A stretch of DNA of 64,000 nucleotides from Bacillota bacterium (GTDB lineage Bacteria > Bacillota_I > Bacilli_A > RF39 > UBA660). A program made the position numbers and the translations under genes. Positions 1 through 9,417 of the stretch are shown piece by piece. Location of the stretch: the NCBI GenBank assembly GCA_003524085.1, contig DOEC01000035.1:1-64000 (forward strand), given 5' to 3'. Below the pieces are notes generated by a model that saw nothing but the letters and a program-made list of their open reading frames with translations, was not told where the DNA came from and did no database searches. Every line of letters begins with the position of its first letter. Position 1 is the first letter of the stretch.

Positions 1-1251
1 CCTACTAAAGGTAGTGGATATAAAGTAAAGAGTATAACTTGTAAAAGTGGTAGTATTTTATCTTGGGATAATGATAATTGGTTGTTAGAAGTTGAAAAGT
101 TAGAGAGTGAAGATTTATGTAATATAGACTTTACAACAGGTACAGGAAGTTATACAGTAACAGCAGTACCTAGTATAGCAGGTTCACTAGACAGTACATC
201 TAAAACAACAACAGAGAATGGGCAAGTTACATTCTATACAGACTTAGCAATAGATAGCGTGAGTGGGTGCACTAATGAAATAAGTGATGGTAAAGTAATA
301 GTTAAGAATGTAACAAGTAACACTACTTGCAATATTAATTTAAAATTTCCGACACTGGCAACACTAATAAAAGAAAAATCTATAACACACGAAGATGGCA
401 TTTATGAAGAAAATGGATATAGATATGAAGGAAGTGATCCTAACAATTATATTTATATGGTAAATAATGGTTCAAATGAATTATGGAGAATAATAGGATT
501 ATTCCCAGATGGAGAAAATGGAGAAGATGTAATAAGAGTAAGAAAAGTTGGATATGAAACAGCTGCTTATGATAATGGTAATCATACAACTGCGTATTTT
601 AATAATACATCAAAGACAAATAATAAGTTATTAGCATACAGTGATGCAATATCAAATAAAAATTATATTGCCGCTCCTGACATTTGCACTAGGTGCGTAA
701 AACACTGGCCAAAAACTACTTTATATACAACATTATCTAGTACATACACCCTTGCAAATTATAAAAACACGGTTAACTATAAAATGTACTTAGGTGGTGC
801 GCATGACATATCAAGTTATAAATCACAAGACTTATATGATATGGAGAGAATGTTAAATAATAAAGGAACAGCAGGTACATCATCAAGTACAAGTTATAAT
901 AGTACAACAATATTTACAGGAAGTGTAGGACTGATGTATCCAAGTGACTATGGATACGCTGTACTTTCAAGTGACTGTGCAAGAACAATAAAAATATATT
1001 ATGGTGGATATGATAATACAGCAGCATGCCATAATAACAACTGGTTATATCAAGGTTCAAATAGCTGGCAATGGCTCATAAGCCCGAATCCCTCTTTTGA
1101 TGGCAATGCGTTCAGTGTCAACGCGACTGGGCCCTTGGACAGCTACAAGAGCGTCTCTTTTTCCGGCCCTTTCAGTCCAGTCATGGCTCTAAAGTCTGAT
1201 GTAAAAGTAACAGGCTCTGGTACTAAAACTGATCCATATGTAATGGAATAA
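1..1251 (+). CDS. Surface protein with C-terminal variable lectin-like domain (5' end missing)
   Basis: The reading frame is open from base 1, so the start lies upstream of the window. Seen: beta-rich, Ser/Thr/Asn-rich repeats with paired Cys (residues ~15-115), then a domain with short motifs such as ELWRIIGLFPDG, DYGYAVLSSDC and a final WLISPN...SPVMALKSD...GTKTDPYVME. The same architecture closes the gene at 20530-22017. This ending is typical of DUF6273-like/formylglycine-enzyme-type C-type-lectin folds that serve as targets of diversity-generating retroelements in gut bacteria (family knowledge). The last ~110 coding bases are far richer in GC than the rest. Probable role: cell-surface ligand binding. 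The ligand and the anchoring are unknown because the N-terminus is absent. Confidence 0.75.
   Translation, partial: PTKGSGYKVKSITCKSGSILSWDNDNWLLEVEKLESEDLCNIDFTTGTGSYTVTAVPSIAGSLDSTSKTTTENGQVTFYTDLAIDSVSGCTNEISDGKVIVKNVTSNTTCNINLKFPTLATLIKEKSITHEDGIYEENGYRYEGSDPNNYIYMVNNGSNELWRIIGLFPDGENGEDVIRVRKVGYETAAYDNGNHTTAYFNNTSKTNNKLLAYSDAISNKNYIAAPDICTRCVKHWPKTTLYTTLSSTYTLANYKNTVNYKMYLGGAHDISSYKSQDLYDMERMLNNKGTAGTSSSTSYNSTTIFTGSVGLMYPSDYGYAVLSSDCARTIKIYYGGYDNTAACHNNNWLYQGSNSWQWLISPNPSFDGNAFSVNATGPLDSYKSVSFSGPFSPVMALKSDVKVTGSGTKTDPYVME
1081..1190 (+). other. Candidate DGR variable region (VR1)
   Basis: Counted by hand, about 55% of these 110 bases are G or C, inside an otherwise AT-rich gene. Codons are dominated by NNY (CCC, TCT, TTT, GAT, GGC, AGT, AAC, ACT, GAC, AGC, TAC, TCC, CCT), interspersed with non-NNY codons such as GCG, TTG and AAG. 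That is the pattern expected if AAY codons of a template had their adenines randomised by mutagenic reverse transcription. The patch sits at the extreme C-terminus of the lectin-like domain, as variable regions do. No template or reverse transcriptase is visible here. Confidence 0.6.
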
Positions 1252-1265
1252 AACTATTGTAATAC

Positions 1266-1299
1266 AAAGATACTTCACTAAACCCGAAGTATCTTTTTT
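1266..1299 (+). terminator. Intrinsic terminator after the surface gene
   Basis: Perfect stem AAAGATACTTC / GAAGTATCTTT with a short loop, followed by T residues, about 15 bases after the stop codon. Confidence 0.85.
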
Positions 1300-1372
1300 G
1301 TAAAATAAAAACTTTGTTCTATAGAAATTTTTATAATTTTATGATATTCTTATAAGGTACGGAAGTGATTTA

Positions 1373-1861
1373 ATGAAAAATAGAATTTTTTTAGGAATAG
1401 TAGCATTAGTAATTTCATTCTTTTTAGCAGGATGTGAAATTAATGTTCCTGATAAAGAATATGATATAAATGGTATTAAAGTAACTCTAGAAGAAGGACT
1501 AAAAGAGAAAGAACAAGATGGACAAACATTATACTTACAAGGTTTAGACATGGAGTTCACTGCTTTAAAAGAGCCTTTTAAAAACTTAAGTGAATTTAAT
1601 CTTACAGAAAAAAGTACAGAAGAAGATTATGCTAAACTATCAATTGAAAGCTATAATCTTGATAGTGAAGTAATTGTTAAAGACGATATTACATACTTTA
1701 CTTACGAAAAAGAAGTAAATGGTAAAAAGTATTTCTATTTAGCGAGTGTACACAAATCTACTGATGCATTCTATTTAGTGCAATACATATGCCTAAGTAA
1801 GAACAAAGAAAAATATGAACCTAAATTCCTAACTTGGGATAAAACAGTTAAATTTGATTAA
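1373..1861 (+). CDS. Predicted lipoprotein
   Basis: 162 residues with a classic lipoprotein signal: basic start MKNR, hydrophobic core, lipobox LAGC at residues 18-21, so Cys21 would be lipidated and the protein held on the outer face of the membrane. The mature part is charged and shows no domain I recognise. A GGAAGTG ribosome site precedes the ATG. The gene stands alone between two terminators, so it is probably monocistronic. Function unknown. Confidence 0.8.
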   Translation: MKNRIFLGIVALVISFFLAGCEINVPDKEYDINGIKVTLEEGLKEKEQDGQTLYLQGLDMEFTALKEPFKNLSEFNLTEKSTEEDYAKLSIESYNLDSEVIVKDDITYFTYEKEVNGKKYFYLASVHKSTDAFYLVQYICLSKNKEKYEPKFLTWDKTVKFD

Positions 1862-1884
1862 ACTTCTATTTAGAAGTTTTTTTT
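1861..1884 (+). terminator. Intrinsic terminator
   Basis: AACTTC tatttaGAAGTT hairpin with a run of eight T, overlapping the last base of the lipoprotein stop codon. Confidence 0.85.
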
Positions 1885-1896
1885 ATATACTTTAAT

Positions 1897-2253
1897 ATGA
1901 GAAACAGTGCTCTAGTAAACTTAGATGTAGAAAAAATAATTTATATCATCTTCATAATAATATCAATAATGGGTATAATTGGTACTAACTATGAAGAAAA
2001 GTTTTTGCTTACTAAAGACAAAAACTATCATAAAAAAGGCTCTACTATATTTAAGATAACTATTACAATTGCCTTGCTTATATATTTATACTACTTAAAA
2101 AGAAACTATGAAATATTTAATGAAGCAAACGAAAAAGAAAAAAACATGATTAGAATAAGACTATTTGGTAGTATCTTCTTTGTAGTTGGTGCATTATGTT
2201 TAGTATACTTTAGATTTAAAGACACTACATTTGTAGAACCACCTGAAATATAA
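1897..2253 (+). CDS. Small membrane protein
   Basis: 118 residues with three hydrophobic stretches (about residues 14-30, 50-67 and 90-106), so a probable integral membrane protein. No family recognised. The ATG follows a terminator by only 12 bases and has no Shine-Dalgarno sequence, so either the transcript is nearly leaderless or translation starts further in. Existence is supported by good codon use and coherent membrane segments; the start is uncertain. Confidence 0.6.
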   Translation: MRNSALVNLDVEKIIYIIFIIISIMGIIGTNYEEKFLLTKDKNYHKKGSTIFKITITIALLIYLYYLKRNYEIFNEANEKEKNMIRIRLFGSIFFVVGALCLVYFRFKDTTFVEPPEI

Positions 2254-2300
2254 CTAGATTATTTTTACATTTTGATTTATAATATAAGAAAGGAGTTCTC

Positions 2301-3980
2301 ATGACTGATTTTGAATATGAAAAATGTAAAACTATTTTAGACTATTATAAAGGTACACATGAATATGCAGCATACCTACTTGATAAATTTAATAACCCTA
2401 ATAATAAGAATATTACTTCTATATTAGAAAAAGAAAATATTTTTGCTTCTTTAGTAGGATTTATTATTAATATATTACTATCCGTAAAAGAAGACATAAT
2501 AGAAAACAAAGGTAACTTAGTTTATGAGTCAAAATTATTAGTAGACGAATTAGAAAAGTCAGTAAGTCTTATTTCTAAACAAACAGATAAAGGTTACTTA
2601 ATAAATAATTACTTAGTAAAAGACGCTCCATCAGTAGTCCAACTAATTAGAAATAAACTTGCCCATGGTAATTTTACTTTAGACTTAACCCATGGTAGAA
2701 TTATACTTAATGTAGATAATGAAAAAGTAATCTTAAGAATAGAAGACTTAGCTAACTTTGTTTATGTTGCTTTAGTTAAATTTAACGAGCAAATAAATGG
2801 TAACAAATACACAAGACGCTTACTCATAAATGATAAAGTAGATACAAAAAGAAAGAAATTAGTAACTAACAAAAAAGAATTAATTAGAATAATGTCTAAC
2901 ATGAAAGAATTAAAAGTCACTTTAGAAACAAAAAATGGCTACAAAATGGATGTAGTTGCAAGAAACACACTAGACGATGCTATTCGTTTATTTAACATAC
3001 ATCCCACTTTAAAAGTGTTTGATATTTTATCTGAACAATTAAGTCCAAATTATAAAGTAACGTATGAAGTTCATAAAATAAAAGACTTTGGCTTTGAAGA
3101 GTTTGCAACTTCTTTTCTATCAATGGTAAGACCAGATACTAGTTACTATGATGAGATGTACGCCTTAGAAGAAAAAATGACTAAAATACTAAACGGTAGA
3201 CCAAAGAACTCACACTTAATAAGTAACCAAAATAACATCACACACTTAAATGCAATTAAAATAACTAATAGTATAGACTTTATAACTTTACAAAAATACT
3301 TTAATAAATTATCTCCATCAGCTGTCTTTAGTACAGAAGAATTTTCTTCTTGTCTAATATCTATGTCTAATAGTTTATTTAGTTATGCTCTAGATGATAT
3401 ATACGAAAGCAAAAATATTTTAAATGACGGAATAATTACAGGATTAGACTTTAGTAAGTTAGATTTTTCCAAGTTATCTATAAATACACTTGATCCAGCT
3501 CCAAGAGAACTAAAAAATATTCTTGAAATTAGAAAATCAAGAATTAAAAAAATAGAAGAAATAAATAAAAACATTAAAAAAAGTGAACAACAAATAACAA
3601 ATCTAAAACAAAGAGGTTTAACTGAAAAAATAGACTCTTTAAAAGAAAGAATAAATAATAATTTAGAAGTTATATCCCTTCTTAATGAAGAAGTAAATAA
3701 CTACAATATTAAATTAAATATCTTTAAAGATAACTACACATTCTTTGTTAATGAAGCTATCGTAAATGGTATAAGAAACTCCATTGCGCATGGACATTAC
3801 ACATTTAGTCTAACTGAAAACTTTGATACTAGTAAAATATATTTTAAAGATATTTATGAAGGAACCATAACTTTCTCTTGTGAAGTAAAAATAGGTGATT
3901 TTTTAACAACACTCGTAAATAATGAACAAGTAGTAACTGATTATATAAACTCAGTTTTATCAAATAAGAAAATGAGGTAA
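2301..3980 (+). CDS. Double-HEPN-motif protein, first paralogue
   Basis: 559 residues, RBS AAGGAG. Two R-x4-H motifs of the HEPN ribonuclease type are visible: RNKLAH at R117/H122 and RNSIAH at R492/H497, each followed by a glycine and a beta-strand-like stretch. A predicted coiled coil (about residues 405-470) precedes the second. The gene 4 bases downstream encodes a 549-residue paralogue with the same layout. HEPN domains with this motif are commonly metal-independent RNases in defence, toxin and stress systems (family knowledge). I infer an RNA-cleaving or RNA-binding role; some HEPN-like proteins are inactive. No Cas or CRISPR component is nearby. I do not recognise a named family. Confidence 0.7.
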   Translation: MTDFEYEKCKTILDYYKGTHEYAAYLLDKFNNPNNKNITSILEKENIFASLVGFIINILLSVKEDIIENKGNLVYESKLLVDELEKSVSLISKQTDKGYLINNYLVKDAPSVVQLIRNKLAHGNFTLDLTHGRIILNVDNEKVILRIEDLANFVYVALVKFNEQINGNKYTRRLLINDKVDTKRKKLVTNKKELIRIMSNMKELKVTLETKNGYKMDVVARNTLDDAIRLFNIHPTLKVFDILSEQLSPNYKVTYEVHKIKDFGFEEFATSFLSMVRPDTSYYDEMYALEEKMTKILNGRPKNSHLISNQNNITHLNAIKITNSIDFITLQKYFNKLSPSAVFSTEEFSSCLISMSNSLFSYALDDIYESKNILNDGIITGLDFSKLDFSKLSINTLDPAPRELKNILEIRKSRIKKIEEINKNIKKSEQQITNLKQRGLTEKIDSLKERINNNLEVISLLNEEVNNYNIKLNIFKDNYTFFVNEAIVNGIRNSIAHGHYTFSLTENFDTSKIYFKDIYEGTITFSCEVKIGDFLTTLVNNEQVVTDYINSVLSNKKMR

Positions 3981-3984
3981 TATT

Positions 3985-5634
3985 ATGATAAATGATAAAA
4001 TAGAGACTATTAATAAAATGTACTATTCTAGTTTAGTATATACAAATTATTTATTAAATACCATATATGAATTTCCCCAAGACAATATAAAAAATTATAT
4101 ATTAGATGACGAATTATTAGACACAGCTTCTTTATTATTTTCTTCCAATATTCTATTTACAGTAAATGAGTCATTAATAACAGCGTATCCAAATAATATT
4201 GTTTTATCTAACATATTAGATGATGAACTTAACAAATCATTAATAAAACTATTTGACTATAAAAATGGTATATATTATTATAATAACAAAGAAGTAGCTG
4301 ATGGTCCTAAAACTATTTTTAAAATAAGAAATAAACTCGCACATGGAGAATATATAATAAACAAGAATAAAGTAACTATTATTGATGAAAATAATTACTT
4401 AACTTTTGAAATTAGCAAAATAAACAAGCTAGTTTATGAATCATTACATAATACCATATTTGAAAACAAGTCTAATAGGTTTGAATCTGGTATAGTATTC
4501 ACAAAACACATAGTAAGTAATAGAAAAGAACCATTTAAAAATATTGAACAAGTAGAAAAATATATTAAATCTCATAAAGTTTTAAATGCAACTATTGAAG
4601 GAATGAATGGCTACAAAATAACTACTGAAGATAAGATGGAACTTAATAATATAGTTAACAATTTTGTAAACAAAGAAAATTTTAAAGAATTTAAAAACTA
4701 TCAGAAAAGTCATCCAAATATAATATTAACGTACAATTTAAATGATGTTAATATAGATTCATCTAAATTAGCAAACAACATATTACAAATGACTAAAGAT
4801 GAAACTTCATATTTTGAAATGACTAAATATATAACAGACAGTATTTCAAAGAATTTATCTGATGATAAAAGCATAATTATTGCTTCTTCACTTAATAATT
4901 TAGTTATAATAGACTCTATTAAAAAAACTAAAAGCTATGATATTAATGTATTAAAAGATTATATTGTAAACAATTATTACGATATGGCTATTGATACAGA
5001 TACAGTTTTATCTTCTCTTATTACCATGTTTAATAGTTTATTTATGTATGGATTAACTGATATGTTTGACAATGTAGATAATTTGTTTATACCTGATGAT
5101 AAATTAAGCTTTGATTTATTAGATTTATCTATATTTAATGGTTGTTATTACACTATGAGTGTAGGTAATATTAAAGAAAAACAAAATGTATATAATTCTC
5201 TAGTTAAGTCCATTGAAAAGAAGAAAATAGCTATAGTAAAGAGAAAAGAACAATTAGATAATATGGTTACTAAAGTAAGTAAAGAAAAGTACGAAGAAGA
5301 AAAAATAAAGTTTAATAATATATTAATTGAATATAGAAAAATTATAAATGAAAAAAATACTTTAAAAAAGGAAATTGATTATTTTAATAATAATAAAAAA
5401 TACTTTGAAAATAAAGCTATCATAACAGGCATAAGAAATTCCATCGCACATGGAAATTATAAAATTAAGTTAAGCGAAAAGATAGGCGACACAATGATTA
5501 CTTTTGACGATATATATTTAGGAAAAACTACCTTTCATGCTGAAGTATATTTGGTTGATTTTTATAATTTCATTTATAATAATCAGCAGATAGTCGTAGA
5601 TTATTTAGAAAGTTTGAAAGGCAAACAACTATGA
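3985..5634 (+). CDS. Double-HEPN-motif protein, second paralogue
   Basis: 549 residues, starting 4 bases after the first paralogue, so the two are co-transcribed and probably co-regulated. The same two motifs are present: RNKLAH at R115/H120 and RNSIAH at R484/H489. The intervening region is strongly diverged, but a coiled coil again precedes the C-terminal motif (about 395-465). Retention of all four catalytic-type positions despite divergence elsewhere suggests selection on the motifs. Likely a heterodimeric or multi-HEPN RNase pair (inference). The ATGA at the 3' end overlaps the start of a phosphoesterase remnant. Confidence 0.7.
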   Translation: MINDKIETINKMYYSSLVYTNYLLNTIYEFPQDNIKNYILDDELLDTASLLFSSNILFTVNESLITAYPNNIVLSNILDDELNKSLIKLFDYKNGIYYYNNKEVADGPKTIFKIRNKLAHGEYIINKNKVTIIDENNYLTFEISKINKLVYESLHNTIFENKSNRFESGIVFTKHIVSNRKEPFKNIEQVEKYIKSHKVLNATIEGMNGYKITTEDKMELNNIVNNFVNKENFKEFKNYQKSHPNIILTYNLNDVNIDSSKLANNILQMTKDETSYFEMTKYITDSISKNLSDDKSIIIASSLNNLVIIDSIKKTKSYDINVLKDYIVNNYYDMAIDTDTVLSSLITMFNSLFMYGLTDMFDNVDNLFIPDDKLSFDLLDLSIFNGCYYTMSVGNIKEKQNVYNSLVKSIEKKKIAIVKRKEQLDNMVTKVSKEKYEEEKIKFNNILIEYRKIINEKNTLKKEIDYFNNNKKYFENKAIITGIRNSIAHGNYKIKLSEKIGDTMITFDDIYLGKTTFHAEVYLVDFYNFIYNNQQIVVDYLESLKGKQL

Positions 5635-5840
5635 AAAATATATACTTCATAAGCGATACTCAATTTGAACATACTAACATAATCAAATACACCGAACTAA
5701 GTTAGAAGAATACAAATTAATACTTTCACATCAAAGAGTTAGATGACACCTTTGATAAATAAAAGCGCATTAATGTAAGTGTTGAACAAATAAACTATAC
5801 ATTAGTTAGCTTAGAAAAGTTACTAAATAAAATAATATAA
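5632..5840 (+). pseudogene. Remnant of a calcineurin-like metallophosphoesterase
   Basis: The first codons give MKNIYFISDTQFEHTNIIKY and then a stop. This matches the start of small metallophosphoesterases (ISDTHFGHxNII), with the metal-binding His of DTH changed to Gln. Further on, in other frames, come the fragments LILSH and INVSVEQINYT, which correspond to the active-site GHxH region and the C-terminus of that family. Most of the middle is deleted, so the gene is dead. Confidence 0.65.
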
Positions 5841-5853
5841 ACATTCCTCCAAT

Positions 5854-5882
5854 TTGACTTTTTGTACCAAATATGGTATAAT
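5854..5882 (+). promoter_or_regulatory. Promoter with palindromic operator upstream of the amidoligase genes
   Basis: -35 TTGACT (5854-5859), 17-base spacer, -10 TATAAT (5877-5882) preceded by TGG (extended -10). The palindrome TACCAAATATGGTA (5865-5878) fills the spacer and touches the -10, a position suited to repression. The same arrangement occurs on the minus strand at 61227-61255. Confidence 0.7.
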
Positions 5883-5909
5883 TATACTTAATTAAGGGGG
5901 ATTTTTATT

Positions 5910-7619
5910 ATGGACTTTTTTGAAAAATATGCTGACAGATATGACATAGATTTAACAGGTGCGACTACAAGAGAAGAAAAGATAGAAATATTTGCTAAAG
6001 AAAGAAAATATGTATTTAGTTTTATATTTGAAAATTTAACAAAAGAAGAGAAGATTAAATATCTAGAATATGCTCATGCAAAAGATATAGAAGAATTTTT
6101 GTTAACTCTTCCTAATGAAGAAAGAATTAGTATTATTAAATCAAAGTTAGAATGTATGGAAGAGGGAATACTAGAGTATATTGGAACAAGACTTTCAACC
6201 GACAAAGAAAAATTTGAATATCTAGAAATAATTAATAATTATGTTGGAAACTACTATAAATCTGAAATTATTTGTAAAATGGTAGATGATAATTATAAAC
6301 TTTTAGCATTAGATAATTTTGTAAACAATGAATATTCTAAAATCAAAGTAGTTAATGAAATGCCAGATGAATTTAAAGAATTATATATAGATAAACTAAG
6401 CAAAATCAGCTACAAAGTAGAAGTTATATTATCTTTAAATAATAAGGAATTAATAAAAAAATATTCAGAACTTCCAATATACTCTAATTATAGAAGTAAA
6501 TTAGTTTCAGCTACTAATGATAGTGAATATATCATAAAGAAATTTAATGAAATAAATGTACTAAAATTTAGATTAAACTTAATTAACTTAATAACAGATG
6601 AAAATTTAAAAGTGTCTTTAATAGATAAACTAGAAAATGTTGGTTTAAAGAACTTCTTATTAAGTAATATTAATCAAACAAGTTGCGTTAAACTAGAAGA
6701 AAACGAATTACTAGAAACTAAAATAGACCCAAATATTACCATAGGTGTAGAACTAGAGTGCTCTAATAAAGAGATAGATAACTATAATGGAGTACATACT
6801 TTATATAATGAATATACTATTAAAAGTGACTCTTCAGTAAAAAGTGGTTTTGAAATAGTTAGCCCAGTATTACATTACACACCTCTAGATATGACAAAAT
6901 TAAAAAGTGTATGTAACTTACTAAAAGAAAACAACTTCTATACAGACAAAAGTTGTGGTGGTCACATTCATATAGGCGCATCATATTTTACTAGAAAAGA
7001 AGACTTTTATATGCTTTTGTATTTATATGCTAACACTGAAAATATACTTTATTACATATGCGACAGAAAAAATACATTAAAACGTCCAAGTGTTAATAGG
7101 TATGCCATGAAAACAAAAAGTGACTACATTAAAGCAATAGATAACGGTCTATTTAACACTGAACACTATGAAGAAGAAATGAATGTCATACTAAATGAAA
7201 TAAACAAAGATAGATACAAAGGCTTAAACTTTAAAAACTTAGGAACTTACTATAAAAACACAATTGAATTTAGAATGCCTAATGGTGAAATAGATTTTAA
7301 TGAGCTTTTACTAAACATAAAACTATTTGCTAGACTTATTGAAGTAAGCCATAAACTTGTAAGCCATCCAAATGAAGATTTTTATAAACTTGCAAGTGTT
7401 AAATCTGAAAAAGAAAAATTAAATATTTTATTAGATTTACTATTTACTAGTGAAGAAGAAAAAAATCTATATAAAGATAGATATTATACAAATAAATTAT
7501 TAGAGAAAAAAACAGAGAGAAAGTTTTTAGAAGACTTAAAATCAAAAATTATAAAACAAGAAGAAGTAGCAGTTGAATATGATAAAGAAACTCACACATT
7601 AAAAAAGAAAGTATTGTAG
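5910..7619 (+). CDS. Amidoligase-family enzyme, first paralogue
   Basis: 569 residues. The C-terminal half carries the amidoligase family (PF12224-type) signatures: TIGVELE (~277), SGFEIVSP (~312), CGGHIHIG (~349) and TIEFRMPNGE (~451). These are putative ATP/metal- and substrate-binding elements of this glutamine-synthetase-like fold. The N-terminal ~270 residues are an alpha-helical, possibly repeat-containing, extension without recognised homology. The family is predicted to form amide bonds between carboxylates and amines on peptides or cell-wall material (family knowledge; few members have been tested). A strong promoter with an operator precedes it and a 577-residue paralogue follows after 7 bases. 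Confidence 0.8.
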   Translation: MDFFEKYADRYDIDLTGATTREEKIEIFAKERKYVFSFIFENLTKEEKIKYLEYAHAKDIEEFLLTLPNEERISIIKSKLECMEEGILEYIGTRLSTDKEKFEYLEIINNYVGNYYKSEIICKMVDDNYKLLALDNFVNNEYSKIKVVNEMPDEFKELYIDKLSKISYKVEVILSLNNKELIKKYSELPIYSNYRSKLVSATNDSEYIIKKFNEINVLKFRLNLINLITDENLKVSLIDKLENVGLKNFLLSNINQTSCVKLEENELLETKIDPNITIGVELECSNKEIDNYNGVHTLYNEYTIKSDSSVKSGFEIVSPVLHYTPLDMTKLKSVCNLLKENNFYTDKSCGGHIHIGASYFTRKEDFYMLLYLYANTENILYYICDRKNTLKRPSVNRYAMKTKSDYIKAIDNGLFNTEHYEEEMNVILNEINKDRYKGLNFKNLGTYYKNTIEFRMPNGEIDFNELLLNIKLFARLIEVSHKLVSHPNEDFYKLASVKSEKEKLNILLDLLFTSEEEKNLYKDRYYTNKLLEKKTERKFLEDLKSKIIKQEEVAVEYDKETHTLKKKVL

Positions 7620-7626
7620 GTGTAAT

Positions 7627-9360
7627 ATGATAATAGGTAGTATTGATAATTTAAAAAAATACAAAAGTATAGACCTAACTGATTGTAAAACAAGACAAGA
7701 TAAAATAGTTAAAATATTCAAAAATCTAAAATATAATACTGACAAAGATATCTTCTTTAAATATTTAACTAGTGATGAGAAAACAAAGTATCTATTCTAT
7801 ACATCATATGATAATATTGCATCATACATAACAAAAAAACATAAAACTATATTTAAAAATATAAAAGAGATTATTAAAGAAAATTCTAGTGTTAATGAAT
7901 ATGACTTAAAAAGAGTTATGGAAGAAATAAAAAGCGAAGACATTAAATACGAATATTTATGTTCTATATACAGTATTATGAACCATTTCTATTTAGAACA
8001 AGCAGCTATTGTTTTCAAAGATAATAAATATATTATTAAATTTTACCTAAACAAAATTAGATACTCTAAGTATAGTGTAGACTATGTAAAAAGAGTATTA
8101 TCTGACACTGGTAAATCTTACTTTCTTAAAGACTTTAATGATGAAGACAAAGCTAGTATCATACTATATACACAAGACAAAAACATTCTAAAAAAGTATG
8201 TAGATGCTCCTTATTTATCTAAATATCGCTCTACTATCGTTGCAAGAACAGAAGATACTAATTTAATATTAGATAAATTCATACAAATAGATAGTCTTAC
8301 ATTTAAATTAAACTTGATAAACAAAGTTAAAGATAATGATTTAAAAAAGATGTTAATCTGTATGTTAGATGATAAAAACTTAATGGAATTTTTAATATCT
8401 AATGAAACAAACTTATCAAATAGTGACTTAGTTAAAAAACAATGTGAAACTACTTTAATAGACCAAAATATTACTATAGGTGTAGAATTAGAAGCTTGTA
8501 ATGAAGATATTAAAAACTTTAATAAAACAAAAACTGTATTTAATGATTTCAATATAAAACAAGATTTATCAGTTAAAAGTGGTTTTGAAATAGTAAGCCC
8601 AATATTACATTACAACTTAACAGATATGAATAAACTATATCAAGTTTGTGAACTATTAAAAAGATGTAACTTTTATACTGATCAAAGTTGTGGTGGTCAT
8701 ATTCATATAGGTGCATCTTACTTTACCAGTAAAGAAGATTATTATATGTTAGTTTATCTTTATAGTAATGTTGAAAACATACTTTATTATATAACAGACA
8801 AAGAAGGAACTATTAAAAGGAGTAGTGTAGAAAGATTTGCAATAAAAAGCAAAGAACAATACCTAAAAGCAATAGATGAAGGATTATTTGACAAAGAACA
8901 CTTAGATGATGGAATAAAAGATACATTTGATGAAATAAATAAAGACAGGTATAAAGGTTTAAACTTCAAAAATGTAGGTAGTGAATACAAAAATACAATT
9001 GAATTTAGAATGCCTAACGGAGAAATAGAGTTCACTGAACTTTTATCAAACATCAAATTATTTGCTAGACTTATAGAAATGAGCCATAAATTAGTACAAA
9101 TGGATAAAACAGATATAATAAAACAAAAAGCATTAAAATTAAGCTCTACTAAAGATGAACTAGAAAAACTAAACCTTCTTTTAGAAATACTTTTTCCTAA
9201 TCCAAGTGATAGAATAATATACTTAAAAAGATACAAAACAAACTACTCTTTAACACAAAAAGAAACTGAACAAATAACTTCTTCTTTAAGAGATAAACTA
9301 TTTTATGAAGTAGTAGCTTACGATGAAGAAAATCATTCTTTAGTTAAAAAAATAATATAG
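7627..9360 (+). CDS. Amidoligase-family enzyme, second paralogue
   Basis: 577 residues, collinear with the upstream gene. The motifs TIGVELEA, SGFEIVSP, SCGGHIHIGASYF and TIEFRMPNGE are all retained; the helical N-terminal third has diverged most. Both copies keep the catalytic-type residues, so this is not a decayed duplicate. The pair may act on different acceptor or donor groups, or as a heteromer (inference). The gene is followed by a membrane-anchored NlpC/P60 protein that has its own -10 element, linking ligation and hydrolysis of peptide amide bonds. Confidence 0.8.
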   Translation: MIIGSIDNLKKYKSIDLTDCKTRQDKIVKIFKNLKYNTDKDIFFKYLTSDEKTKYLFYTSYDNIASYITKKHKTIFKNIKEIIKENSSVNEYDLKRVMEEIKSEDIKYEYLCSIYSIMNHFYLEQAAIVFKDNKYIIKFYLNKIRYSKYSVDYVKRVLSDTGKSYFLKDFNDEDKASIILYTQDKNILKKYVDAPYLSKYRSTIVARTEDTNLILDKFIQIDSLTFKLNLINKVKDNDLKKMLICMLDDKNLMEFLISNETNLSNSDLVKKQCETTLIDQNITIGVELEACNEDIKNFNKTKTVFNDFNIKQDLSVKSGFEIVSPILHYNLTDMNKLYQVCELLKRCNFYTDQSCGGHIHIGASYFTSKEDYYMLVYLYSNVENILYYITDKEGTIKRSSVERFAIKSKEQYLKAIDEGLFDKEHLDDGIKDTFDEINKDRYKGLNFKNVGSEYKNTIEFRMPNGEIEFTELLSNIKLFARLIEMSHKLVQMDKTDIIKQKALKLSSTKDELEKLNLLLEILFPNPSDRIIYLKRYKTNYSLTQKETEQITSSLRDKLFYEVVAYDEENHSLVKKII

Positions 9361-9417
9361 AACTAATACTATATTATTTTTTATTGCCGTGATATAATAT
9401 ACATGAAAGGTAAACAT

